Source: Lunularia cruciata
Lineage: Eukaryota > Streptophyta > Marchantiopsida > Lunulariales > Lunulariaceae
Reading direction: 5' to 3'
DNA: 64,000 nt
NCBI GenBank assembly: GCA_948567375.1
Contig: OX419760.1
Span: 53,630,001 to 53,694,000 of the forward strand
This document shows positions 10,755 to 22,764 of this stretch, piece after piece (position 1 is the stretch's first letter; every line of letters begins with the position of its first letter). The notes under the pieces are model-generated. The model searched no databases and had not been told where the DNA came from. It saw only the letters and a program-made list of their open reading frames with translations. The translations under genes and the position numbers were made by a program.

Positions 10755-11235
10755 ATAGAGCAAAGAGTTAGGCAATGGTAGTGAAGGAGAGGCTAAAGTT
10801 CAACAATTGAAAGGACGGATTTTAGGAGAAGAAGAGAGTGAGTTCAGTGAGGAGATTGACCGCATGGAAGGAGGAGACAAGCCATGTCTAGAAATGCATA
10901 CATATGAGCTAGAAGATGAATGCGTAGGAGAGGGTGCTTGGTCTTTCCAAGGATGGCAAGAACAAAGAGAAGCACTCAAGTGGTTGTCATCGGACCAAGC
11001 AAAGCTAAGGACAAAGAAGAGAGCTTGGAGGTGAGATATTGAAGATACAAAGATCACGTCTTTGGAGTAAGGCATTAGTCAAAGAAATTCCTACCAAAGA
11101 CAAAGACAAAAGAGACAATGAAGGAGGATATGGTAGAGTCAAGTACCTATCAAAGATCATTTGTCCTTTGTTGGTACTTCTATAGTAGAAGAAAGTAGAG
11201 TTGAAGAGTCATCATCTAGAAGTGAGGGATGAGTT
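10755..11235 (+). mobile_element. family A-related coding fragment (linker to coiled coil)
   Basis: The frame at 10807-11034 and following bases correspond to the linker/early coiled-coil region, also seen on the minus strand at 38900-39552 (shared SSDQAKL and a block around LKIQRSRLW). Neither A end is present. It is an internal fragment left between A5 and A6. Confidence 0.55.
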
Positions 11236-11661
11236 TGTGATACTCACATTTTTTGTTTTTGCCAAAATTTGGAGGAAGAAGTGTATAGAGAAGTCAAATT
11301 GCGCTTGTATGGCCAAAGAAGGCAAAGAAAAGTGTCCTTGGGATGAAACCGGAGGTAACATGGCATTGGGTCATAAGGCAAAGTACTCAGAATTGCCTTG
11401 TCAACATACAACCCAAAGTAAGGAGTCTTTGTATTGGGGGTGCTCAACCCAAGGTCAAGACTGTGTAACAAATTTCCCTTGGGGTGAGACATTCAAGAAG
11501 GGACTGTTCAAAAATGGCGGTCATACAAGTGAAGGACACTTGATAGTGACAAGAGCATGCAAGAGGTGTGATTTTTTGGTAGAAATTTGAATTGAAGAAA
11601 GACAAAGAAGGTGCGACTATAAAAATTGGGCTAAAGATGAGCAATAACAAGCAATTTTCCC

Positions 11662-13950
11662 TTGCCATTAAGAAGTTGTCCTATAGGAGATTGTGGTAAG
11701 GGAAGTAGAGTTGAAGACATGTTGGTATGTAGAGAAGAATTCAAGAGAGCTAATCCGGGAATTAGTAGGAAGAATAGTCCACAGCCTAGAGTGGAAGAGA
11801 GAAAGATGGGAGGAGGGAAGAAGAACTCTGAATGTGTAGTGAGAAATCATGCGATTCAGAGGTTAGATGTGATTGCAAGAATTGAAGTCTTGAGCAGACT
11901 TTGGATCACATTTTTGGCATGGAACTGGAATGTTAGCTTTCCAAGGTTCATGATTGAGATCATCAAGTGTAGATATCTTGATATCCCCTAAGGAAGGAGG
12001 GAAGAGAGGTAATCCGGCTTGCTGGACAGAGTAGGATTGGAGGTTAGTACTTGGAAGAGAAGCAGGCGCAGAGCATGGTGCCACATTCTTGGAGAAGGGT
12101 GAAGTAGCAAAAGAAACCTAGGAGGTCAGAGATGCTTTCTCTTCAAAGCGCACAAAGAATGGTTACAAAGTAGTGTGTTACAAGGATCCTATCAAGAGAG
12201 GGATCGTGAGTGCTCTAATGGCAATCTTGAAGCCAAAGAGAATGACTTATGTGATGAAGCACCAAGCGGCATTCTTCCATAAGATGTTTGCAAGAGAGCC
12301 AATTAATTGGGCAAAGTGTTTTCATGGGAGAACGAGATAGATGGTATGGAATTTGCGAGATAAGTTGCCTCCACATTACATTGTGCCGTTTTTAGCTCAT
12401 TTCTATCAGGGGCTGATCTTGCTCAATGCGGCAGAGCGCAATAGGATGGTGTCACATTTCCATCCCAAGTTAAGAAGAGATGTTGATGCGGAGGAGCAAC
12501 AATACATTCTTCAGATGAGGAGCAATGATGAGTACTATGCGTAGACGGGGAAGAGTGTGCAGTTAGACGTGAGTACTCTGAAGTCAAAGAAGAGGAGTCG
12601 ACAAGAAGAAGGAGAAGATGTTGAGAAAGTAAGACCTTGGAAGGCTAGAAGAGTAAACCCAAAGAAAGGAATGGTGGTAATCATGTCGTTGGAGGAAGAA
12701 ATGGAAGAGTGCAAGACCATAGTGCAAGACCAAAGACTCAGAAAGAGATGAAGAACCCGAGTTCACATTGCAGAGTGGAGACACGAGTAGTGATAGTGAT
12801 GATGGAGGAGAGATGACATCAATACCCGAGGAAGAGAAAGCCAAGATGGAGATGGAGGAGAAAGGTAACTCAAAGTTGGAAGACAAAGTGCCAGAGTAGG
12901 AGGAGAAGAAAGTTACCATTCAAAGAGAAGTTTGTTCCAAGCAAAAGGTGAAGTGTGGAGTGGGGCTAAGTAAGATAAGAGAAGAGGAGGATGAAAGTTT
13001 GGGGAGCAAAGCATCTATTCCTATAAGGCGACTACGGCTTAGAAGGTGAGTGTCGAGTGAAGAAGAGGTGAAGAAGGAGATCACTCCGCAAGTCGAGGTA
13101 ACTCCAAGTGAAGGAGTGGAGTACCTGCGGGATGTTGTGTGCCCATTATTAGTAAAGTTAGAGCACAAGAAGGAGATACAGTCAAAGTGTCTGGAGGTGA
13201 AGACTGTGTTGCAGGTGTTAGCAAGATTAGAAGGAGTGAACTCGGAGTTGAAGAAGAGTAATATCCGAGGTGAAGATGAAAGGGAAGTACTATGAGTAGA
13301 TGCAGTAGTACAAAATCAAGTGATTGAGAACTTGAGGAGAGAAGCAAGGAATTGGGAGGAACTAATAGAGCAGAATGTCATAGCAAGGGAAAGACAAATA
13401 GTTGAATATGAAATCTTGAAGCAGCAGTTTGCTGATTTGAGTCGGAATCAGTAGGAGAAGTAGCAGAAAAGTTGCAAGCAATCTTGAGCACGGAGGCTGA
13501 AGGGAGATTGGAAGAAGCACGTCTACATGAGCTAAAGTTGCTTGTGCAGGAAACTCGGAAGAGAAAAGCTAAAGATGTAGATATGAACACTTTGCTGATC
13601 CGATTAAGGGAGCAAGTAGATAAGAAAATGTTAGAAGTAGGAGACAATGTTAGTCTTAGATTTAGTTAAATCAGAGTTAGAGAGAATTAGGAGTAGTGTG
13701 ATAGAGGAGAGGAAGTTTGATGTTGCAGAAGTAGGAATTCAGGTGTCATCGGACTTATTATTAGAGATGTTAGAGAAGAGTAGGTCATGAGATAAAGAAG
13801 TAGATGGAGTAACCCTGAGCTTAATTGTAGTTCCTAGTGAAGAAGTAGTAGAAATAGTGAAGGATTTGGTAGTGTTAGATATACCCAAAGAAGGAGAAGT
13901 AATAGGAAATCATTGGGTTTGAAAGCTGATGATGAAGTAGACATCGGATT
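11662..13950 (+). pseudogene. family A protein, frameshifted
   Basis: The N-terminal part (11662-11991) keeps the ITFLAWNWNVSFP block. The middle (12341-12751) keeps PPHYIVPFLAHFYQG and the histidine-rich RMVSHFHPKLRRDVD block in another frame. The coiled coil follows at 13050-13295 and 13472-13669. At about 13437 the coil jumps to a more C-terminal segment, removing a block that other copies retain. The C-terminal VQVS...LEKS signature survives near 13740-13790. Non-functional. Confidence 0.5.
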
Positions 13951-13974
13951 GGGGTAGTAATAGTTTTGAGATAG

Positions 13975-14025
13975 GAAGAGGTAGATATGAAGAGGTAGAT
14001 ATGAAGAGGTAGATATGAAGAGGTG
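13975..14025 (+). repeat. 14-bp tandem repeat, about 3.6 units
   Basis: The unit GAAGAGGTAGATAT repeats in register just after the end of the A6 coding region. Other A copies have a single unit here (for example near 13970-like positions of A3 and A8), so this is a local slippage expansion. Confidence 0.8.
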
Positions 14026-14783
14026 GTTTGTCAATTTGGATCTGTAGGTAGGAAGAGATGTTAGGAAGCAATATATTAGTAGGAAGAATTGCCATTTGCT
14101 TCAGTATTTAAAGGGAGCATTTGCAGTATTATGTTGTTCAGTATTCAAATTTCTGAAGATAGATAAAGTGAAGTGCTATTTTCAGTGCTCGTTGCTTGAG
14201 CTTAATTCTGATTGTCAATTTTGTGTTTGTGTTTGTGAGTGTTTGGAGAATTTCAAAGTGCAAGTCAATGTGCTTGTTGGATTTTGGATTCTGCAGCCTT
14301 GATCTTTATTCTGTGTGTTTGATCATGAGTGAAGTGCATTGGAGCAATGCCTTGACAGATCTGAGAGGAATTGTAGTGTTGGTAGTATTTTGCATCTATG
14401 AGTGTAGCACAAAGTTGATGTGAAACAATTTCAATCAAGGAAGTTGTGCCTTCAGTGGAGGAGTGGAACACAATTCTGAGGTGAAGTCGTCTTGCAGTGA
14501 AGTGCCATCTTTGGGAGAATTTGAATCATCATAATCAAGATTTGTTTGGACAGAATTTGCTATGTTGTGATTATGTGTGTGCATATTCGTGACAAGTTGT
14601 CAAGATTGTGAGCTTGTTACTCTCTTCTAGGTGTAGTTTCTATTTGAGAGACTAAAGAAGAAACCAAGAAGAACTACATGTTATTGTTTGACTTTGTATT
14701 TGACCAATTCTGATTCATATCTTTGCGGGAACAAACTTTACTTACCCGATTACTGCAAAAGTGATATTTTCCGGGTTGTCACA

Positions 14784-16620
14784 ATATGATTAAGAATTGT
14801 TAAGTTTGAAGTCAAACAATAACAATCTCAATTCTTCTTGGTTGCGTCTTTAATCTCTCAAGTAGAAACAACACCCAGAAGAGAGTAACAAGCACTCAAT
14901 CTTGACAACTTGTCACTAATCTCACACTCATAATTACAATATAACAAATTTTGTCCAAACAAATCTTGATTGTGATGATTTAGATTCTCCCAAAGACAGC
15001 ACTTCAATGCAAAACAACTTTGCCTCAAAATTGTGTTCCACCCCTTTACTAAAGGCACAACTTCCTTGATCAAAATTTTTTTCACATCAACTCAACGCTG
15101 CACTCACAATTGCAAAATACTACCAACACTACACTTCTTCTCAGATCTGTCAAGGCATTGCTCCAATTACAATTCACTCAAGATCAAACTTACAGAATGA
15201 AAATCAAGAATATGGAATCCACCATCCAACAAACACACTAACTTGCACTTTAGAATTCTCCAAACACTCACAAACACATACACAAAGTTGATACTCGGAA
15301 TCAAGCTCAAGCGACAAGTACTAAAATCAGCACTTTGCTTTATCTATCTTTAGAAATTTAGAATATTGAACAAACAACATACTGCAAATGCCTCTTGTAA
15401 ATAGTAGAGCAATTGATAGGTACTAACAACTATACCGTTCTATAACAAATTTTTTCCTATGTGTAGATCCAAAATGACAATGCACCTCTTCATATTTGCC
15501 TCTTCAAATCTCAAAATTATTACTACTCCAATCCAATGTCAACCTCAACTTTGGCTTCCAAAGCTGATGATCTTCCTATTACTTCTCCTTCTTTGGGTCT
15601 ATCTTCATCTACCAAATCCTTCACTATTTCTACTACTTCTTCACTTTGAACTACAATTGAGGTCATGAGTAACCTTTCTATCTCTTTATCTCTCGACCCA
15701 CTCTTCTCTAATGTCTCAGATGACAATGCTAAAGACACTTGCACTCTTACTTCTCTTATTTTGGATCTAATAACTATCAATTCTTTTGCTAATTCTACTA
15801 TATCCTCATCAAGAATTGTAATTGAAAGCATGGGTACACTATCTACATCTTCAATTTGTAACACACTTTCCACTAATCGCTCATGTAACTAACCCAAAGA
15901 CACTTATTATCTAATCTTGCACTTTGAGTTCCATGACTACTACTATTTCTCCTTCAATTTCTATCTCATCTTCAATGAGAACTGAAATTGAAATCATGGG
16001 TGTCCTAACTATCTCTATCCTAACTATTTCAAATGCTTCAGACATATGACCCAAAGACTCCCACATCCAATGTCTGGCTACCTTGGGTTGAATTATATTT
16101 GCCTTGAAGGGAAATCTTTAGACCTGAAGTCGTGTAAACCCAAAGTCATATAAGTCCGCAGTCGTATAGATTTAAAGACACCAACCCGAAGACACTCAAC
16201 TACTCAATATATCTACTCCCAAAACTTCAAATGCTTGTAACTTCTTCTATAAACCTTCAAACTCTATGATTTTGGTAGCAATGGAAAGCCTTAAACAAGG
16301 CGCTTCCAACAAGATATAGCACGCATGATTTAGACTTGTGATCATTGAGATATGGGCCCTACAGTAATCTTGACTTGTAATTTCTATTCTGATGTGAAGA
16401 AACCCTCCTTTGGCATCTGAACTCCTCTTCCTCTGACACAAAGAAGTTTCTTTGAGTGTGATCCAATCCAATTCCTTCTTCCTCCAACATGAACTTGACT
16501 TCCTTGAACTTTATCAAAACATAGGTTTCCACTCATTTGTTCTCTATTTGGTTTCAATTTGGTTCTAGCAAACCACTTCTTCTTCCAAACTTGTCCAAAA
16601 TGAAAAGTGTGGGTACCACA
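14784..16620 (-). mobile_element. family A copy A7, minus strand, short subfamily
   Basis: On the minus strand it starts at 16620 with TGTGGTACCCACA and runs through the short-subfamily body to the tail. The last ~75 bp of the element are missing where it meets the end of A6. It matches A12 in layout (~1.9 kb). The C-terminal protein signature is open at 15873-15523 on the minus strand (VQVSLALSSETLEKSGSRD). The TATA-like box is mutated (CTATTTACAAG near 15391). Confidence 0.75.
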
Positions 16621-17069
16621 ATGTAGGAATAGTATTAGATAGACCCATAGAAGGAGAAGTGATAGGGGGAATGTTTGTTTTGGAGGCTGAAGTTGAAGTT
16701 GACATCGGATCGGAGTAGTAATAGATTTGAGATTTGAAGAGGTAGATATGGAGAAGTGGTTGTCATTTTGGATCTATAGGTTGGTAAAGTTGTTGTAAAA
16801 TGGTATTTTTTGTTAGTAACTATCAAAGTGCTTTGTCTATTTAAAGGTGTCATTTGTAGTGTGTTGTTCTTTAGTATTTGTATTTTTGAAGTTGAGTAAA
16901 GCAAAGTGATGTAACTCAATGCTCGTTGTATTAGCTTAATTTTGAGTATCAATCCTCTATGTGTGTGTGTTTGTGAGTGTTTGGAGAAATTCAAACTGTA
17001 AGTAAGTGAGATTGTTGGATGTTGGATTCCACAATTTTGATTTCATTCTTTGAGTTTGATCTTGAGTGA
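16621..17069 (+). mobile_element. family A tail fragment A8a
   Basis: Starting within the end of the coding region, this piece carries the TATA-like box (near 16837) and the first half of the tail. Near 17069 it jumps back to sequence that normally lies upstream of the box. The result is two overlapping partial tails in tandem. Confidence 0.65.
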
Positions 17070-17911
17070 ATAGCAATGGGTTTGAAAGCCAAGGAAGAAG
17101 TAGATATTGGATCGGATTAGAAACAAAATTGAGATTTGAAGAGACATATATGAAGAGGTGCATTGTCATTTTGGATCTGCAGGTTTGTAGAGTTGTTAGG
17201 AAGAGGTACATTAGGAAGATAATTGTGCTTCACTATTTAAGAGTGACATTCACAGTCATATGTTATTTAGTGCTCATTATTTTTGAGAATAGATAAAGCA
17301 AAGTGTGGTGAAGTAGTGTTTGTCGCTTGAGCTTGATATTGAGTATCAACTTTGTGTTTGTAACTGTGAGTGTGTGGAGAATTTTGAAGTGCAAGTCAGT
17401 GTGCTTGTTGGATGTTGGATTCCATAGCCTTGATCTTCATCTTGTGTGTTTGATCCTGAGTGAAGTGCAATCAAAGCAATGACTTGACAGATCTGAGAGG
17501 AATTGTAGTGTTGGTAGTATTCTGCATTTGTGAGTGCAGTGCAGTGTTGATGTGAAGCAATTTTGATCAAGGAAGTTGTGCCTTCAGTGGAGGGGTAGAA
17601 CACAATTCTAAGGCAAAGTTGGGTTTTGCAATGAAGTGCCATTTTTGAGAGAGCCTGAATCATCACAATCAAGATTGTTTGGAAAGATTTGATGGAGTTG
17701 TGATTAAGAAGTGTTAATTTGTGGCAAGACTGCAAATCAATGCTTTTTACTCTCTTCTGGGTGTGGTTTCTACCTGAGAGATTAAAGATGCAACCAAGGA
17801 GAAATAAATTTTTACTTTGCTTTGTATTTGACCAATTCTCAATCGTATCTCTGTGGGAACAAACTTTTCTTACCCAATTTCCACAAAAGTGATATTTGCC
17901 AGGTTGTCACA
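17070..17911 (+). mobile_element. family A tail A8b, read as the 5' LTR of element B1
   Basis: The fragment runs from the end of the A coding region through the TATA-like box at 17234-17241 to the terminal GGTTGTCACA at 17911. The next bases hold a primer-binding-site-like sequence and then the gag of B1. This junction is the key evidence that A repeats are LTRs of family B. The left part of this LTR is lost, replaced by the overlapping fragment A8a. Confidence 0.6.
17234..17241 (+). promoter_or_regulatory. TATA-like box upstream of element B1
   Basis: TATTTAAG lies about 670 bp before the A8b/B1 junction. If A8b is a 5' LTR, this box marks U3 and transcription would proceed through R/U5 into the primer-binding site and gag of B1. 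Confidence 0.5.
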
Positions 17912-17918
17912 TGATTTT

Positions 17919-17936
17919 TGGTGCCGCTGCTGGGGA
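17919..17936 (+). other. primer-binding site of B1 (tRNA-Asp-like)
   Basis: TGGTGCCGCTGCTGGGGA matches the common plant primer-binding site TGGCGCCGTTGCCGGGGA (3' end of tRNA-Asp) at 15 of 18 positions. It lies 7 bp after the CA end of the A repeat, the expected place for minus-strand priming. Confidence 0.65.
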
Positions 17937-17999
17937 TATAAATCTTTGAAGTGGAAGAATACAAAGCCAAATTCAAAACTGGGTATCAAAGCAATATGA

Positions 18000-20469
18000 A
18001 TGTCTGCATCAAGAGAACAACAAGAAGAGCAAGTTCAAAGATGAGCATTGCATCGTGAAGAAGATGAATGTTTGAAGATCCAAGCCACTTTTGACAAAAC
18101 CAAACGAGAGGCGTTAGACTTTCAACTCCTTCACGAAGTGCAAGAAGCCCTGTGAGAACTTGACCAAAAGAAATGCAAAGGTGGTTGGCAAGGCTACTTT
18201 GCATCCCTCTCTTCCAAGAAGAAGAAAGACTCGAGCGGCCAGACATATGCATTATGGCCCAGTACACCAACTTCCCCTAGAGCTGTAAAGGAAGTTGCAT
18301 CTTTAAAGAACTTTGTTTGAGAAAAGACAGCGCCGGCACTGACGGAAGAATAGTGTCAACATCTTCTATGAACAATTCCTTGGTTGTCCCAAAGGAATTT
18401 TGAAGAACACATTGAAGGTGTTGAGCCTGATTCTTCCAAATGGGTTGAAGTTGACACGCTCAAAGAAGAACTTTTCAAAGAAGACCCTACCTTGAATTTG
18501 ATGAATTGGAACCCTTGGGCTATCAACACGGCGTCAATTCTAGCCAGTTCCTTGGTTCTGTCAAGTTCAAATTTTCCCCAGCCAATCTCATCAAATCAAA
18601 CGATGACTTTGCTGCTTGTCACCCGACACGCCTATCAAAAGTACAAAGGGACACAACAAGATGAAGACCCCAATGAATTCATCAAAGAATTTGAAGTCAT
18701 CTCCTTTGCTAACAAGGAGCATGACTTACCGGATCAACTGCAAATTTTCCCAAGTCTGCTCCAAAAGAAAGCTCGGAGTTGGTATTCCCATGTAACCCAG
18801 AATAGGTTTGTACAAGTGGACTGGGCAGACTTGCAAAACAATTTACTGGATGATTCCGGGAAGTTGATTATGACACAAGTGTCTTTGTGGCACTCAACGA
18901 TTTAGACCAAGGCAAGAAGGAGAAGTTGAGAGACTACTCTGAGCGGTTCATGGCACTTTTGAACCGAGCCCTGAAGCAATCGGGTGTGGTGGGTTACTCC
19001 AATGCCCAAGCCATTACCTGGTTCCTGGGAGGACTTTCACTTTAGATTTGGATCCTTGGAAGGGAGAGGAATGTAACTTCTCTTGATAAGGTACTCAAAC
19101 ATGTTGCCCAATACAAGGTGGCTCACTCTCACTCTGCCGGCAATCAAAGAAACCATGAGAAGAAAGGCAAGAAGCCCAGAAGGAAAGCTCTCACAGTACA
19201 TCCCCTTCTTTGGAGGAATCCTCTACGTCTTCAAGCTCTTCTTTGGAATCCAAAGAAGAATCAAAGCCAAGATGAGTGCGAAGATGTAGGAGTAAGAAAC
19301 CAATGACTCCCCTAGCAAAGAGTGTACATAAGGTGGATACTAAGCTGGATGCCCTCATCAAAGAGTCTTTGGATTTCAAGATACAGATGATTGGAGCTAA
19401 GGACAGAAGGAAGGCTCCAGCATTTGGCAGATCCAATGTATGGTGCACCACATGTGGCAAGTCAGGCTATGCAAACACAAAATTCAATACTCGTAATGCC
19501 TTCCCGGTGCAGCAGATTGATTGGGTTCCGGAATGGAACCAAGAAGAGGAAGAAGAGGCGGTGTATCAAACCCAAGAGGTACAGCCTCAGGCGAGCACAT
19601 TGTATCAAGGTCCAAGATACAGACCAAGGGAGTATAACCCCAATGCTCCTCCACAAAGACCACCAATGAGCAACCAAAATGGACCTCAAAATGTTGCACC
19701 CGGGGCATGTTACAATTGTGGCTTGATGGAACATTGGTCTCCAAACTGTCCGGAGCCAAGAAGGTAAATTGGGTACGTTCTCTTGTGCGGAAATTGTAAA
19801 GGATTGGGCCATACGGGCAACCAATGCTCTCACCCACTGAACCTGAAGTTGCCTATAGAATATGTACAGACCTCCACTGAGCGTGTAACGCTTCAGGCAA
19901 AGGGTGATACTAATGTAAATTGTATAACACTTGAGGATGAGAGACCTCAAGAAGGGAGTCCGGCCTCAGAAGGAGAATGGCCGGACCTTGAATTTTTGAA
20001 GGTTGAGACACGCTCAAGTAAGAAGAAGCATGACCCCAAAGAGTTGAGTACGACTTCATCGTCTTCTAGAAAGGTGAAGAGATTGCACCCAAAGGCAATT
20101 CTTTCTGCCAAGGAGGAAAAGATCCTTGCTAAAACCTTGCAAAACGAACTAAAGGAAGCAATACTCAAAACTTGGGAAATGAGATTGGAGGAGGAGACGA
20201 AGACCAAGTCTCCAGTTTTTCCGGCGGACATCCAATCTGAAGTAAAGGGTCTGATCCAAGTGGAGGTGGGGCAACCCGAGGAACCTCGGGTCAAGACCAC
20301 TAGCAATCCCATCACCATTCTGAAACATCTTGAAGTCAAAATCAAACATGGAGAGACTTCAAACCCGAAGCCAAAGGCAAAGACGGTCAAATTGGGAGGA
20401 GTACCCCGATACAACATTGTATGGGATTTGGCAGCCACAAATGTCAACGTCACATTCAAGCAATTGTGA
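18000..20469 (+). pseudogene. gag polyprotein of B1
   Basis: The frame can be followed from the ATG at 18000 (MSASREQQEEQ) through the capsid-like region at 18384-18905 (block FIKEFEVISFANKEHDLP). A frameshift before 19276 leads into the nucleocapsid part. Two intact CX2CX4HX4C knuckles are at 19708-19749 and 19786-19827. A stop between them (19765) interrupts the frame. A third, upstream knuckle near 19444 has lost its His (to Tyr) and last Cys (to Phe); the B2 copy keeps it intact. A Lys/Glu-rich tail leads towards the protease. Gag would form the virus-like particle and bind the element RNA; this copy cannot. Confidence 0.75.
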
Positions 20470-20550
20470 GAAGACAACAAGCTGTACAAGAGGCAGCTGA
20501 ATTTGGCCCTCAAGAAAGTAAGGTCGATGTCAAAGAAATACCTGCTCGTT

Positions 20551-20960
20551 ATCTATTGTATTGAGCAAAAAGATCTGGGATCTCCCAAGGTCGACGCAAA
20601 GATTGCAAGGTGCATGATCACATCGATACCCATTGATTTGGGTTCGGGTGTGAATGTCATGATCAAAGATACTGCAAATTGATTGGGGTATCATATGTTT
20701 GAGCCAACACCCCGAGTCTTAAAATTTGCAGACCAAACTAGGAGATAGCTCTTGGGTATGCTGTCAAACATTACCATGATCATTGGAGGGATGCCCTTCA
20801 AGTTGAACTACATTGTGTTGCGACCAATGACCAAGACTGGTTACCCTCTATTGATCAGAAGACCCTGGTTATACAGTGCCCAAGTTGTGGTGGATTGGCA
20901 CCAGCAGAAGTTATGGTTCAAGGACATTTGTTTGAGGACCAGAAGGTGGTGACTATGAGT
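20551..20960 (+). pseudogene. aspartic protease of B1
   Basis: The active-site block IDLGSGVNVM (D at 20635-20637) fits the DLGAS-type retropepsin motif of plant Ty3 elements. Downstream, GYPLLIRRPWL matches the conserved hydrophobic strand near the end of the retropepsin fold. In-frame stops occur at about 20681 and 20746. It would process the Gag-Pol polyprotein. Confidence 0.65.
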
Positions 20961-21296
20961 TGGACAAAGGTTCACCATTTTAGGGAAACTAGTTTGTCAG
21001 AAGATGAGGACAGATCCAAAGACTCATCGTCTTTGTCCTCAAACAAAGTCCAAGTCAATTACTTGGAATGCTACAAGGTGGACGTCAAAGACGAAGATCC
21101 ATATGACCTTGCCTTGGAGGAAGGGGGTTTGATGGCAGCTCGCCTTGGGTTAAGCCGAGTAAGCCACGTTGAAGGAGTCATCAACTCCAATGACCGTCAA
21201 GATGTTGTTTTGATTGAAGGGAAAGTTTTAAAAAGTTTGAAGATAGTCACTTTGGAGGAGTTGGTAGGATACACTGCCTTGTTTATAGAATTTTAG

Positions 21297-22214
21297 GATA
21301 TATTTGCCTGGTCTATTGATCAAATGCCAGGTATTTCACAAGAATTTAGAGAACACCAGATTGATCTGGTTGAAGGTGCAGTTCCAGTTTAGCAAAGACA
21401 ATACCGCCTGAATCTGAAGTACTCCCTTTTGGTGAAAGATGAAATCGACAAGAACTTAGGGGCCAGAATCATCTTCCTTGTCTTAAGCAGTGAATGGGTC
21501 TCCCCCATTGTCATTGTCCCAAAGAAGAGAATAGGGAAGATCCGAGTGTGCCAAGACTTCCGTAAGTTGAATGCAGTCACAAGGAAGGATCATCATCCCT
21601 TGCCTTTTAGTGATACAATTCTAGACCAAGTAGCAGGCCACCCTTGTTATAGTTTTCTCAATGGATTCTCAGTGTACAATCAATTATCCATCCAAGAAGA
21701 GGACAAGGATAAAACTACATTCATGACCAATTGGGGCACTTTTGCTTACAATCAAATGCCCTTTGGGTTGTGTAATGCTCCTGCTACTTTCCAGCGGATG
21801 ATGAATTCAATCTTCAAGGATTTCTTGTGCAAATTTGTGGAAGTGTTCATTGATGATTTTTTTGTGTTTGGGCAAAGAGATGAACATTTGGATTACCTTT
21901 GACAAAATTTTGAAAGGTGTTGTTTTGCCGGATTTTCATTATACCCGGAGAAATGCTTCTTTGCAATGAAAGAGGAAATTCTTTTGGGGCATTGGGTGTC
22001 AAGCCAAGGTATTGAAGTTGATGTCAAGAAGGTTAAAGTAATTGTAACTTTGGAATCCCCAAAGAACATCCGAGAGCTGAGAGCCTTCTTAGGACATGTC
22101 AGATACTATAGACGCTTCATGTCAAACTATGTGGTGCTTGTTGCACCTCTTACAAAGCTTTTGAAGAAATCCAAAGACTGCCTGTGGGAAGCAAATCAAG
22201 AAGAAGCTTTCTAG
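21297..22214 (+). pseudogene. reverse transcriptase of B1
   Basis: RT landmarks are in order: SPIVIVPKK, VCQDFRKLN, the MPFGLCNAPATFQR block, and the catalytic FIDDF with both aspartates (21852-21857), then the ILLGHWVSSQGIEVD and RAFLGHVRYYRRF blocks of the thumb/connection. The stretch 21429-21902 is open. A stop at 21900 and others break the rest. It would copy the element RNA into cDNA. The catalytic core is intact at sequence level, but the polyprotein cannot be made as one piece. Confidence 0.85.
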
Positions 22215-22635
22215 GGGCTGAAGAAAAAATTGGTTTAAGCACCAGTTATGAGGGCCCCGAATTGGGACATCCCTTTTCATATATATGCGGACACTTTGTC
22301 CATGGCCATCGGTGTCATCTTTAGTCAGAAGGACAAGAAGAAGAAGGACTACCCGGTGTATTATGCGAGCTGACAACTTTTAGTTTCTAACTGAAATAGA
22401 AGCACTCGGAATGGTGTATGCCTGCAAGAAATTTTGCCACTACCTGTTGGGATACGAGTTTGTCTTCTATGTTGACCATTACACATTACAACATTTGGTC
22501 AAGAAGGCTGATTTGTTCGGGCAAATTGCAAGATGGATCTTGTTGTTACAAGAATTCACATATACTATACAAGCAAGGAAGGGAGCTTTGCATTTGAATG
22601 CGGACTTCCTGTCTAAGTTAGAAACTCAAGACTAG
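22215..22635 (+). pseudogene. RNase H domain of B1
   Basis: The block HIYADTLSMAIGV is the first RNase H strand with its Asp. SQKDKKKKDYPVYYAS, the region around 22411 (CKKFCHYLLGYEFVFYVDH) and LNADFLSKLE complete the typical Ty3 RNase H. A small deletion/frameshift near 22375 removes the Glu-containing TEREAL-type segment, which B2 retains. It would degrade the RNA strand of the hybrid. Confidence 0.75.
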
Positions 22636-22764
22636 GAGGGAGAAATTGACGACCGGTTCCTTGATGAAGAGTTATATCAATTAACAGCAATGTGAAGTAC
22701 AAGGTATGTAGTAGAATATCATTATCTACATACTCTCCATTGTCCTGAAGTGCTTGACCCGGAG

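Larger units (their letters stand above)
11236..14783 (+). mobile_element. family A copy A6, both ends present
   Basis: It starts TGTGATACTCACA and ends GGGTTGTCACA. The 3.5-kb unit contains the N-terminal domain (11662-12544), the linker, a shortened coiled coil with a deletion joining two heptad segments near 13440, a small tandem repeat at 13975, the TATA-like box near 14104 and the tail. The protein frame is broken by stops and at least two shifts. Confidence 0.75.

Noticed and set aside
13975-14025. 14-bp tandem repeat as a regulatory array
   Set aside because: Only one A copy has it; slippage is the simpler explanation.
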